DNA from: Thermodesulfovibrio sp.
GTDB taxonomy: Bacteria; Nitrospirota; Thermodesulfovibrionia; Thermodesulfovibrionales; UBA6898
Reading direction: 5' to 3'
Assembly (NCBI GenBank): GCA_013824615.1
Contig: PNOC01000007.1
Span: forward strand, 1-64,000
DNA: 64,000 nt
Shown: positions 52,985 to 63,526 of the stretch, in pieces
How positions within the stretch are numbered: the first letter of the stretch is position 1
How the letters are laid out: the number at the start of each line of letters is the position of its first letter
Notes under the pieces: generated by a model
Told to the model about the DNA's origin: nothing
The model's database searches: none
What the model saw: the letters and a program-made list of their open reading frames with translations, nothing else
Made by a program: the position numbers and the translations under genes

Positions 52985-55180
52985 CTAATACCACATCATG
53001 GCCTCAAAGTCGGCGGTCGGCACCGTCAGGCTGATATGTCCCCTCCACGGACATCTTTCGATCTCTTCACCCTGCTTGCGAATCGAGATAAAGATATTGA
53101 TTTCGTCCTTTTCCTCTGCCTTCAGATCCGCAAACGGGATGGCGATCTCAAAAATATCCTTCACGGCAACCTCTTCAAGGTCCCTGATCTTCGTCCATTC
53201 CTGTGTGCTTACCTGGGGGATCTTCTCGAAGACTTCCGCCCTCACCGCACCAGTTCTTATGTTTAAAGGGCACTGTATCCTGACTTCGGCAGGGGCAGAG
53301 GTGATGATCGAAAACTCCATACCGTCCTCAAATTCTTCAAAAGTCCCCTTGGGATCGATGCGGAGGAAAAGCGTCTCCTGATTAAAGCCGAAATGAATTG
53401 TCGATATCAGGCTCTCTGATTTATGCATACTGCCGCCGGATTTCCTGACATCCACCTGCGCCCCCTGGTACCACTCGTAATAGCTGGTGACCAGCCCGTC
53501 GATCTTCGGCCTGATAAAACCCCTGATCGACAAGGACGGCATGACCCCTCTGTCCTCTTGCAGGATCGGAACAAAGAGCTGTGCAGGAATGTCCCTGTCC
53601 ATCTCTTTATAGACCTTCATGAGGTTCAGCCTGAAGAGTTCGTCAAACTCCTCCTGCGTTTCGGTCGAATGCTCGTCACCATACCACCAGTTCCAGTCAG
53701 ACCCCTCTGCTGCATAAAGAGATTTCCAGGCCTTCTGCATGTCTGCACCGGGATTGGCAGCCTCAAACTCTGCAAGTGCGTCTCGGGTCTCGGTAAGATA
53801 ATCCCAGGACAGGTTGTCCTCCTCATGCCCGATCCAGATCCCATAATTCGAGTTGATCCAGGACCCCGGGTGGACCCGGTCGAGCCGTTCTCCCTGTCCG
53901 TGGGTGGCAATAAAATCCGAGACGGTCGTCGTCTGTATCCTCTGCTCCCGGCTCAGGCCCTCATAAAGATAAAGAAAGAAATCGCGGCCGTCATTCTTGA
54001 AGTGCTCCCAGGCGTTCTCTCCGTCCAGGATGATCGAGACGATGTGAGGCCGGTCAGAGGGAAGATTTTCGCGAATCCGCAGCAACCGGCCGATAAGGTC
54101 TTCAGCCGCATTTTTGGCATCCCACTGCGAATAGACAAAGCCGATCAGGTCGGAAAGCTGGTGGTCCCTGAAGACGATTGATACATCCTCGTAGGAATGC
54201 GGACGGTAAAGCAATGACGGCTCGACAAGATTGCCGGCATTGTCCCTGAACCGCCTGCCCAGCGAGTTGGAGAGAATGCCCTCGTCCGTGGCAACCCACC
54301 GGATTCCCTGCCGCGCAAACAGCCTGAGCACCTCCTCGCTAACCGACCCCTCTGAAGGCCACATGCCGGACGGCCGGTAGTTGAAGACCTTCTCGAAATA
54401 ATCCAGCCCCATGACGATCTGTTTCTCCGCATCTTCAGGATGTCTGAAGCGCTGCCGGGGAAGTCTGACTCCCGGCATGGCGACCCTCGCAATATCCGTA
54501 TCGCACATAAGCGGCAGTATCGGGTGGTAAAAAGGTGTGGCGGAAAGTTCTATCTGCTTTGTAGCGGCCATGTCCCGGTAGGTGGGGATTATCTGCCTCA
54601 GTATCTCCATCTGCTTTTCAAAGAGCAGGTCTTTATCCTCCTCAGTATAGTTGTGCCCCTTCTCGGCCAGCATCCGGAGGAACGGGTCGCGGGACCTGAA
54701 GAGCGGATCGATCCAGCAGAGGTTAAAGTGGACCTGGAGGTCCCGGAAATCACTCTCCGTAAAATATTTGATGGCGCGGACCAGGTCACTCTTGATGAGG
54801 TGCGTCCCCCTCTTGACCAGCAGCTCGTAATACCGCGGAAAAGGCCGGATCATATTGTCCCAGTGCGCAAGAAAGAAATTTTCGAGCATGAAGACCTTTT
54901 CGTCATCGGTAAGTTCCGCGGCCCTCCTTCTGCTTATTTCCAGAAAGATATCCCGGGCATTATGGTCAGTATAATCCACCAGTTGTTCAAGGAGCGACGG
55001 CACCAGGTTGAAGTTCTGCCTGATTTGGGGAAAGTCTTTGAGGATTTCGACCATATCCAGGTAATCCTTGGTCCCGTGCAGACGGACCCAGGGAAGACGA
55101 TAATAATCCGTCATGGGGTCTTTGTAGAAAGGCTGGTGCATATGCCAGATAAAGGCAAGATGCAGCGGTCTATCGGTCAT
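52985..55180 (-). CDS. Glycoside hydrolase family 57 (amylase-like)
   Basis: A 731-residue alpha-glucan enzyme of family GH57. HMHQPF near residue 13, the GMWPSEGS region (catalytic Glu) near 305, the IILDGENAWEHF region (catalytic Asp) near 400 and NYGIWIGHEEDN are the family motifs, followed by a beta-rich C-terminal domain (about 590-731). No signal peptide, so intracellular glycogen or maltodextrin use is likely. ATG 55180 overlaps the ftsB stop by 11 bases. The exact specificity (amylase, branching or 4-alpha-glucanotransferase) is open. Confidence 0.9.
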   Translation of the reverse strand: MTDRPLHLAFIWHMHQPFYKDPMTDYYRLPWVRLHGTKDYLDMVEILKDFPQIRQNFNLVPSLLEQLVDYTDHNARDIFLEISRRRAAELTDDEKVFMLENFFLAHWDNMIRPFPRYYELLVKRGTHLIKSDLVRAIKYFTESDFRDLQVHFNLCWIDPLFRSRDPFLRMLAEKGHNYTEEDKDLLFEKQMEILRQIIPTYRDMAATKQIELSATPFYHPILPLMCDTDIARVAMPGVRLPRQRFRHPEDAEKQIVMGLDYFEKVFNYRPSGMWPSEGSVSEEVLRLFARQGIRWVATDEGILSNSLGRRFRDNAGNLVEPSLLYRPHSYEDVSIVFRDHQLSDLIGFVYSQWDAKNAAEDLIGRLLRIRENLPSDRPHIVSIILDGENAWEHFKNDGRDFFLYLYEGLSREQRIQTTTVSDFIATHGQGERLDRVHPGSWINSNYGIWIGHEEDNLSWDYLTETRDALAEFEAANPGADMQKAWKSLYAAEGSDWNWWYGDEHSTETQEEFDELFRLNLMKVYKEMDRDIPAQLFVPILQEDRGVMPSLSIRGFIRPKIDGLVTSYYEWYQGAQVDVRKSGGSMHKSESLISTIHFGFNQETLFLRIDPKGTFEEFEDGMEFSIITSAPAEVRIQCPLNIRTGAVRAEVFEKIPQVSTQEWTKIRDLEEVAVKDIFEIAIPFADLKAEEKDEINIFISIRKQGEEIERCPWRGHISLTVPTADFEAMMWY

Positions 55181-55489
55181 ACGTGAAGATATACTCGTCC
55201 GGCTTCGCCAGACCAAACTCCTCCCGGGCCAGTTTCTCCCTGAAGAACGGGTCCTCCTTCAGCAGTTTTATCTGTGTCCTGATTTCTTCATTCTGCCTGT
55301 TCAGTTCCACAAGCTGCCGCTCGAGGGTCCGGCGTGTCTTGTTCAGCTCCAGGTAGCGGAAGACGCCCATATCACCGAAGACAAGATTTATAGAGAGATA
55401 GGCAACACTGAGGAGTACAAAGGTGAAGAAGATAAGCCGCTTCTTCTTCACCTCCGTGACGACCTGCTGCCTGAGAAGATTGTTGTCCA

Positions 55490-55490
<1 letters not shown>
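55170..55490 (-). CDS. ftsB: Cell division protein FtsB/DivIC
   Basis: A 106-residue septal protein with one membrane helix (about 19-37) and a coiled coil (about 45-75, TRRTLERQLVELNRQNEEIR), then EKLAREEFGLAKPDE, the typical C-terminal landmark. Starts one base into the eno stop (TAATG), as in many genomes with eno-ftsB order. Confidence 0.92.
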
Positions 55491-56794
<1,304 letters not shown>

Positions 56795-58174
56795 TTATAA
56801 ATACTGGCCGAGAAGATTTTCCACCCGTTCCATGTCTATATCTTTTCCGCTGAGTTCAGACCGGTTCTCTATATGCCGGAGGGTTGTCTCCAGATAGATC
56901 TTGAAATAGACGATTTTATCCATGATCTTGCGATATCCCTCTCCTGAAAGCGTCTCCTTCTTGACAGCCTGCATATCACTGAAGAACCGGGCAAACTCTT
57001 CGTAGTCGTCATGCCTCAGCAGTCTGAACGTAAAACTTTCAAAATAGACCATATAGTTTTTCAGCGATTCAAACGCCCGCACCCTCTCTGCAGGCTTTCC
57101 GGCCCGGGTCTCGATCAGGACCACAAACCGGTGCAGCACCACGATGTCCTCACGGAGACGAATCGACTGCTGGACCTTCGTCAGGTAGCTTACGAAAAGC
57201 TCCTCGCCTCTCGTGCCCGGCTTGAAATAATTTGCAAGCTGCACAATACTCTGCTCAGTCAGGTTTTTGAGGATCCCGTGACTGTTCTCGATCTTGCCCC
57301 TGAAATGCGGTGTCGCTTTCTTGCGGTGAATGTCCCTCAATTCCTGCTGGAATACCCGCCTGCTCTCCATCGAAAACTGGTACGACAGGGCGTTCAGGAG
57401 GTCCGCAAGGTCCTGCTCAGTGACCTTCCGTATTGTATTTTCTACATAGATATGAAAGGTATTGATCTCCGACCTCAGGAGTATCAGAATAATCAGAGAG
57501 GTATGCAGAGAGACCGTGCGGTGTGCGGCAACATCGATAAACCCGAGATAGCGCAGAAACCGGAAAAGGTACAGAAAAATGATCGAGACGTGCTTCTTGT
57601 ATGTACAGGCCTGAAGCCCCTTGACAATCTCCGATATCTCGGCGTTGCTGATCACATCAAACTCCGGGTTTATATCTCTGGCAAACGGATTGAAATACCG
57701 GTTTTCCCGTATCTCCTTATCGATCATGTGGCCGATATTCGAAAAGCCCATGTACGATATGGTGCCTGACCGGAGAATGTCGGCAAGGACCCCCTTCAGA
57801 TTAACAAAGGAATCATAGAGCAGGTAAAGCCCTTTTTCCGGATTGTCCTGCTTATACAGATTTTCCCGGAAAGAATCCCTGTCCCGTGCATTCAGATATT
57901 TTGTCTCGGCAAACTTCTGGAACCAGTAGGCATTTTTTTTGTTCTCGGGGATCACGATTTCAAGTATGCTGAGTACCCTGAGGATCGCATCCCGTGCCGT
58001 GGTCAGCTCGTCGTAGAAATTCCGGGTAGTCAGTTCATCGTTCGAGGCGGTCAGGTTTTCTATGGTAAAAAAACGGTCAAGCGCGCGGAGCAGCAGGTCG
58101 AGTTCACAAAACAGCAGGCTGTTGGCGTTTCTCGAAATAACAACCCAGTCCTCGGGCAGGTCTTTCTCTATCAT
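56795..58174 (-). CDS. Conserved-looking unknown protein, 459 residues
   Basis: Not recognised. A soluble, mainly helical protein with no signal peptide. Charged and aromatic stretches are spread along the length, with a semi-hydrophobic part near residues 190-245 (VSIIFLYLFRFLRYLGFID, SLHTSLIILILLRSEI) that might touch a membrane. No metal or nucleotide motif seen. Lies between lpdA and eno on the same strand with a 30-base gap to eno. Confidence 0.8.
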   Translation of the reverse strand: MIEKDLPEDWVVISRNANSLLFCELDLLLRALDRFFTIENLTASNDELTTRNFYDELTTARDAILRVLSILEIVIPENKKNAYWFQKFAETKYLNARDRDSFRENLYKQDNPEKGLYLLYDSFVNLKGVLADILRSGTISYMGFSNIGHMIDKEIRENRYFNPFARDINPEFDVISNAEISEIVKGLQACTYKKHVSIIFLYLFRFLRYLGFIDVAAHRTVSLHTSLIILILLRSEINTFHIYVENTIRKVTEQDLADLLNALSYQFSMESRRVFQQELRDIHRKKATPHFRGKIENSHGILKNLTEQSIVQLANYFKPGTRGEELFVSYLTKVQQSIRLREDIVVLHRFVVLIETRAGKPAERVRAFESLKNYMVYFESFTFRLLRHDDYEEFARFFSDMQAVKKETLSGEGYRKIMDKIVYFKIYLETTLRHIENRSELSGKDIDMERVENLLGQYL

Positions 58175-58192
58175 CCGCTTCTGTACGTACCC

Positions 58193-59587
58193 TTATCTGT
58201 CAGAGGCCGGCAGCACGTGCACCGCCTCACCATGGACGTCTTCCGCAGCTTCCAGCAGCCCCTCAGCGAGTGCAGGGTGTACATGAATCGTTGCTGCAAT
58301 ATCTCTGGCAGTCAGGCCATGCTGCATCGCGACCGCCATTTCATGTATGAGGTCGGAGGCATGAGGGCCCATGATATGGGCACCGAGGATTTCGTCTGTC
58401 TGTTCTTCTGCAATTATCTTGAGAAAACCCGCTATCTCACCCATCGCATGGGCCTTGCCCAGCCCCCGGAACTGGAACCTTCCGATGCGGGTCTTCAGGC
58501 CCCTCTCTTCAGCCTGGTGCTGCCTCAGGCCGACAGAGGCTATTTCCGGATGTGTAAAAATTGCAGCAGGGACCACGCGATAATCCATGGCTATTGCAGC
58601 ACCCATACAGTTCTGAGCAGCCACCAGCCCCTGCCGGGAAGCCACATGCGCCAGGAGCAGGCCCCCGGTGACATCACCGACTGCGTAGACACCCGGGACA
58701 TTCGTCTCCAGCCTCTCATTGACAATAATTTCTCCGCGCCCGCCTCTGGCGAGTCCAAGGGCCTCTGCCCCGATGTCTTCACTGTTAAACGCCCTGCCTA
58801 TCGAGACCAGCACTTTTTCGGCAGCCAGTTCCTGCCCGTCAGACAGAAACGCATGAACACCGTCCTCCCTGACGTCAACCTTCTCAACCCTGACATCTGT
58901 CAGGAGCCGTATCTTCTTTTTCTTGAGTTCCCGCGCCAGCAGTGCTGATATCTCCTGGTCCTCGGTCGCCACAGCCCTGCCGGCCATCTCGACCAGCGTC
59001 ACCTCAGAGCCAAGCTCCCGGTAGATGCAGGCAAACTCACAACCGATAGCGCCTGCTCCTACAATCAGGAGACTTTTCGGAATTGCACTGAGTTCCAGTG
59101 CCCCGGTTGACGATATAATATTCCTGTTGTCAAACGGAAAAGCAGCAATCTGAGCAGGTCGCGAGCCCGTCGCAATAATGACCTTGTCCGCAGTCACCGT
59201 ATATGACGACCCGTCTTTCCCTGCAACGCTTATATCGCGCGGCGAAGTCAGCACCCCGCGGCCGTCCTTGAGTATGACGCCTCCGGCCTTCAGCAAAGAG
59301 CGGATACCCTTCACCTGCGTGCTTACCACCTTGTTCTTGCGCTCCATAATCCTGGTCATATCAGGCGTGACGCTGCCCTGCAGCTCAAGACCAAACGACT
59401 CCATCTCCCTGGCCTTTGCCAGCAGATCAGTCGAGGCAAGGAGGGTCTTCGTCGGAATACAGCCCCAGTTAAGGCAGGTCCCGCCAACCTCCTGGTCCTC
59501 GATCAGGGTGACCCGGGCCCCAAGCTGCGCAGCCTTGATTGCCGCAACATAGCCTCCCGGCCCGGCGCCGAGGATTGCAAGGTCCAC
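58193..59587 (-). CDS. lpdA: Dihydrolipoyl dehydrogenase
   Basis: FAD enzyme that reoxidises lipoyl groups with NAD+. The 464 residues show GAGPGGYVAAIKAAQLG, the redox disulfide GGTCLNWGCIPTK near residue 35, the second dinucleotide site GAGAIGCEF, VYAVGDVTGG and the C-terminal AAIHVHPALAEGL with the active His and Glu. The GTG start overlaps the gcvH stop by one base, which ties it to the glycine cleavage lipoyl carrier. Confidence 0.97.
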   Translation of the reverse strand: MDLAILGAGPGGYVAAIKAAQLGARVTLIEDQEVGGTCLNWGCIPTKTLLASTDLLAKAREMESFGLELQGSVTPDMTRIMERKNKVVSTQVKGIRSLLKAGGVILKDGRGVLTSPRDISVAGKDGSSYTVTADKVIIATGSRPAQIAAFPFDNRNIISSTGALELSAIPKSLLIVGAGAIGCEFACIYRELGSEVTLVEMAGRAVATEDQEISALLARELKKKKIRLLTDVRVEKVDVREDGVHAFLSDGQELAAEKVLVSIGRAFNSEDIGAEALGLARGGRGEIIVNERLETNVPGVYAVGDVTGGLLLAHVASRQGLVAAQNCMGAAIAMDYRVVPAAIFTHPEIASVGLRQHQAEERGLKTRIGRFQFRGLGKAHAMGEIAGFLKIIAEEQTDEILGAHIMGPHASDLIHEMAVAMQHGLTARDIAATIHVHPALAEGLLEAAEDVHGEAVHVLPASDR

Positions 59588-59973
59588 TATTTCGCTTCCT
59601 CCTCAATATACTTCTCATATTCTGAGGAGTCCATGAGGTCTTCCGCCTCTGCAGGATTTTCCAGTTCGATCACCGCGATCCAGCCCTTGCCGTAGGGATC
59701 TTCATTGATCACCTCGGGCGATTCCGCCAGATCGTCATTCACCTTGACGATCACTCCTGCAAGCGGTGTGATGACGGCAGACGTTGCCTTTGTCGATTCG
59801 ATTTCAGATATTTCGCTGTCTGCCTCTACAGCCGTATCGACCTCGGGAAGGTCGATATAGACAATGTCGCCAAGGGCTTCCTGCGCATAATCAGTAATAC
59901 CGATCGTGCCTTTCTTGCCCGCTATACGGACCCAGGTATGTTCCTTGTGATACTTGAGATCATCAGGGTTCAT
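59587..59973 (-). CDS. gcvH: Glycine cleavage system H protein
   Basis: Lipoyl carrier between the P, T and L proteins. At 128 residues it has the lipoylation site IESTKA near residue 60 and the usual N-terminal DLKYHKEHTWVRI. AGGAGG precedes the ATG. lpdA (the L protein) follows. gcvP and gcvT are not in the window, so the H-L pair stands alone and may also feed other lipoyl reactions. Confidence 0.95.
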   Translation of the reverse strand: MNPDDLKYHKEHTWVRIAGKKGTIGITDYAQEALGDIVYIDLPEVDTAVEADSEISEIESTKATSAVITPLAGVIVKVNDDLAESPEVINEDPYGKGWIAVIELENPAEAEDLMDSSEYEKYIEEEAK

Positions 59974-60097
59974 GCTGCCTCCTTTGAAAGTAAGTATGTT
60001 CTACGGCTTACTGCCTTATAACTGCCCGCGTGGTGCGTGCCGTTCCGAAGTGCCGGCATTTTATAACTATAGCATTAAACAGGTCTAAGCGGAATTA

Positions 60098-62677
60098 CTA
60101 TTTTATCCTGCGCTGAAGTTCGATAATCACCCTGAGCAGCTCCTCGGGACTGAGCTTCCCTGCATCGATTTCTGCCAGTTCATCCGCAACAGAATCCCGG
60201 GCAGTGGCGAAGAGGTCTAGCTGAGCTTTCTGTTTTTTCCCCCTTGCTTTTGACACGGCAAACCGGGGCTTCCCGCTCTCGTTGAGCTCCTCTTTTTCGA
60301 GATTACCGAGGACCTCTTTGGCCCGGTCAAGGATACTGTCCGGAAGACCGGCAAGACGCGCCACCTGGATGCCGTAGCTCTTGTCCGCAGGCCCTTCCTC
60401 GATTTTGCGCAGGAAGATTATCTCGTCGCCCCACTCTCTGACTGAGACGTTGTAATTCCTGGCCCCCTCGGTCGTCAGCGTCAGTTCGGTCAGTTCATTG
60501 TAATGCGTGGCAAAAAGCGTCCGGGCCTTTATCTGTTTGAGTATATGCTCTGCAATTGCCCAGGCGATACTGATACCGTCAAAGGTGCTGGTCCCCCTGC
60601 CGACCTCGTCAAGAATGATAAGACTGCAGGAGGTGGCATTATTTATGATATTGGCTGCCTCGATCATCTCGACCATGAAGGTGCTCTGCCCCTTTGCAAG
60701 AAAATCAGAAGCCCCGATGCGCGTGAATATTCTGTCGACAACCCCGATAGTCGCCGCAGACGCAGGGACAAAACCGCCCATCTGGGCCATCAGGGTAATC
60801 AGCGCTACCTGGCGCATGTAGGTCGATTTTCCGGCCATGTTCGGCCCGGTCAGGATATGGAGTATATCCTCCTTCGTGTCCAGCAGCGTGCTGTTCGGAA
60901 TAAAACGCTCACCCGCCAGAACACGCTCCAGCACCGGGTGCCTGCCGTCCTCAATGCTCAGGACATCGTCCTCCCGGATCGTTGGCTTGACATAGTTATA
61001 CCGCTTTGCCGTGACCGCCAGGGATACAATCAGGTCTATGCCGGCAATGGCTTCAGAGGCGGCCAGGAGCCTTCCGGACTCCCGGGCCACGGTCCTGAGG
61101 ATTTCCTGAAATACCTCATACTCAAGACCTTTCAGCCGCTCCTCGGAGCCCAGGACCCTGCTCTCATACTCCTTCAGCTCAGGCGTCACAAAACGCTCGC
61201 TGCTGACCAGCGTCTGCTTCCGGATAAAGTCATCGGGCACCAGTTCCAGATTCGACTTGGTGATCTCAATGAAGTAGCCGATGATCTTGTTGTAGCCGAT
61301 CTTCAGGGAGGATATGCCGGTCCTCTTTTTCTCCCGGGTCTCTATCTCTGCGATAAGGTCCTTGCCGCGGGTCGAAATCTCCCGGATCGCGTCGACATCG
61401 GCATGGAAACCCTTTTTTATGATGCCGCCTTCCCGGACCGTTGCCGGAGGACTTTCCGCAATGCCCCTTTCGATAAGCCCCTGTATCTCACTGAAATCGT
61501 CAAGCATGCCGGCGGCTGCCTTTATGCCGGGCTCTTTTGCCGCTGCCAGCACTTTGCGTATTTTTGGAAGGGTTTCGAGCGACTGCTTCAGTGCCACCAG
61601 GTCCCGCGCATTAGCCGTGCCTGCCGTCACCCGCGTCGCCAGCCTCTCAATATCCTGGATCTTTCTCAGCGCCGTGCGGAGCTCCTCCAGAAGTTCGAAG
61701 TCAGCCACCAGATGCTCGACAGAGTCCAGGCGGCTCCCGATTGCGTTAACATCGGTGAGAGGCCGCAGGACGGCAGACCTTATCACCCTGCCTCCCATCG
61801 GGGTAAGGGTCTCGTCCAAAACCCAGAGGAGCGTGCCCTCACGGGAGCCGTCCCTGAGGTTATGGGTCAGCTCCAGATTGCGCTGCGTCGAGGCATCCAT
61901 GAACATATGCATCGTCTGCTGCACCGTCGTGATCTTCCGGAAAGCGGCCGACGACTTCTGCGTCTCCTCGACATACAGGATAAGGGCTCCGGCGGCGGCA
62001 ATTGCAGCCTGCATGCCTTCACAACCGTAGCCTTCGAGCGAAGAGACCCTGAAATGGCGCAGCAGTGCCCGGTAAGAGTCCAGGGCATCAAAGTGTGCAT
62101 CATCAATCCCCGAGATAAAATAGCCCGGAAGGACCTCACGGTAATGGATATTGTCCCTGACACTCGCCGGCAGAAGGATCTCCCTGGGCTCAAACCTGCT
62201 CACCTCATCCTCAATGTTTTTTTCGGTCTCAAAGACCACAAACTCACCGGTCGAAATGTCGGCGGCGGCAACACCGTGCAGTTTACCTGAGGGGAAGATA
62301 CTGACGATAAAATTGTTTTCCTTGGGGTTTTCAGGGACATGCGTCCCGGGAGTGACCACCCGGACTACCTCCCGCGCAACAATGCCCTTCGCCTCCTTCG
62401 GGTCCTCCATCTGCTCACATATGGCAACTTTATGGCCTGCCCGTATCAGTTTTGTTATGTACGACTCTGCGGCAAAATAGGGGACGCCGCACATGGGTAT
62501 CGGATTATCACTCGTTTTTTCACGCGTGGTCAGCGCAATCTGCAGTATGCGGGAGGCCTTTTCCGCGTCAGCACCGAACATCTCATAGAAATCTCCGAGC
62601 CTGAAAAGTACAATCGCGTCCTCATGCTGATCCTTGATACTGAAATACTGTTTCATCAACGGGGTAAGTTCTGTCAT
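60098..62677 (-). CDS. mutS: DNA mismatch repair protein MutS
   Basis: Finds mismatches and recruits MutL. About 859 residues from ATG 62677. TPLMKQYFSIKDQ and LFRLGDFYEMF give the N-terminal mismatch-reading domain with the Phe-x-Glu. The ATPase has TGPNMAGKSTYMRQVALI, ILDEVGRGTSTFDG and FATHYNELTEL. The TTG further upstream is less likely. A normal full-length MutS1. Confidence 0.97.
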   Translation of the reverse strand: MTELTPLMKQYFSIKDQHEDAIVLFRLGDFYEMFGADAEKASRILQIALTTREKTSDNPIPMCGVPYFAAESYITKLIRAGHKVAICEQMEDPKEAKGIVAREVVRVVTPGTHVPENPKENNFIVSIFPSGKLHGVAAADISTGEFVVFETEKNIEDEVSRFEPREILLPASVRDNIHYREVLPGYFISGIDDAHFDALDSYRALLRHFRVSSLEGYGCEGMQAAIAAAGALILYVEETQKSSAAFRKITTVQQTMHMFMDASTQRNLELTHNLRDGSREGTLLWVLDETLTPMGGRVIRSAVLRPLTDVNAIGSRLDSVEHLVADFELLEELRTALRKIQDIERLATRVTAGTANARDLVALKQSLETLPKIRKVLAAAKEPGIKAAAGMLDDFSEIQGLIERGIAESPPATVREGGIIKKGFHADVDAIREISTRGKDLIAEIETREKKRTGISSLKIGYNKIIGYFIEITKSNLELVPDDFIRKQTLVSSERFVTPELKEYESRVLGSEERLKGLEYEVFQEILRTVARESGRLLAASEAIAGIDLIVSLAVTAKRYNYVKPTIREDDVLSIEDGRHPVLERVLAGERFIPNSTLLDTKEDILHILTGPNMAGKSTYMRQVALITLMAQMGGFVPASAATIGVVDRIFTRIGASDFLAKGQSTFMVEMIEAANIINNATSCSLIILDEVGRGTSTFDGISIAWAIAEHILKQIKARTLFATHYNELTELTLTTEGARNYNVSVREWGDEIIFLRKIEEGPADKSYGIQVARLAGLPDSILDRAKEVLGNLEKEELNESGKPRFAVSKARGKKQKAQLDLFATARDSVADELAEIDAGKLSPEELLRVIIELQRRIK

Positions 62678-62815
62678 GCAGATATTAAATAATAACCGGA
62701 CATGAAAGTTCAATCACAAAAGAACATATCTGTCTTCACGCCATCCCAACACTGGTTTTCTTGACTTATTCTCGAAAATATCTTTATAATTCTATGGTTA
62801 TTGTGACGAAGTGTT

Positions 62816-63337
62816 ATGAAAATCCTGATTGCTGATATCCCGGATGAGGGGCTGATTGTTGACCTGGAAGAAGAGCTGACACCTGATGAAGGCTCTGTAA
62901 CCGCGCCCGTAATCTCGCATCTTGAACTGATGAAGACCGGGACCGCAGTTATGATATCCGGAACACTCAGCACAAAAACAGCGCTGGAATGCAGCAGATG
63001 CCTGCAGCCGTTCAGCCGGACACTGGAAATCCCGGTAAGTGTAGTCTACCATCCTTCGGAAGAGGTTACTGCCGAGGGTCAGCCTGCAAAGCATGCACTC
63101 AACACTGACGAGATGGACATGGGATTTTACCAGGACGGCGAGCTTGACCTCAGAGAACTGCTCAGCGAACAGATCATGCTGGATTCCGAGATGAAGCCGC
63201 TCTGCAGTGATCTCTGCAAGGGGATCTGCCCGCACTGCGGCACGGATCTCAACAAAGGGAGCTGCACCTGCAGCAAAGATACGGTTGATCCAAGGCTTGA
63301 AGTCCTTAAGAAATTTTTTGAAAAGAGAAAGGAGTAG
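62816..63337 (+). CDS. YceD/DUF177 family protein
   Basis: A 173-residue cytoplasmic protein usually encoded before rpmF. The central CSRCLQPF and C-terminal CSDLCKGICPHCGTDLN are the DUF177 landmarks, probably binding a metal. Linked to 23S rRNA accumulation in plants and bacteria. The rpmF start follows three bases later. Confidence 0.9.
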   Translation: MKILIADIPDEGLIVDLEEELTPDEGSVTAPVISHLELMKTGTAVMISGTLSTKTALECSRCLQPFSRTLEIPVSVVYHPSEEVTAEGQPAKHALNTDEMDMGFYQDGELDLRELLSEQIMLDSEMKPLCSDLCKGICPHCGTDLNKGSCTCSKDTVDPRLEVLKKFFEKRKE

Positions 63338-63340
63338 ACA

Positions 63341-63523
63341 TTGGCAAATCCAACAAGCAGACATTCGAAGGCACGCAGAGACAAGAGGAGGGCCAACTGG
63401 AAAGGCGAAGCCCCGAACCTTGGCGTCTGCCCGGAATGCAAAGAAATGAAGCAGCCTCATAGGGCCTGCCCGAGCTGCGGCACCTATAACGGGAACAAAG
63501 TACTCGAGATCGTCGAAAAATAG
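63341..63523 (+). CDS. rpmF: 50S ribosomal protein L32
   Basis: A 60-residue ribosomal protein: ANPTSRHSKARRDKRRA at the start and a zinc ribbon with two CxxC motifs (CPEC, CPSC). The start is TTG 63341 with AAAGGAG six bases before. Between yceD and plsX, the classic order. Confidence 0.95.
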   Translation: MANPTSRHSKARRDKRRANWKGEAPNLGVCPECKEMKQPHRACPSCGTYNGNKVLEIVEK

Positions 63524-63526
63524 ACA

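Noticed and set aside
60503-62290. 595-residue open frame on the plus strand
   Set aside because: It is entirely antisense to mutS, has no family motifs or ribosome site, and has the biased composition of a shadow frame.
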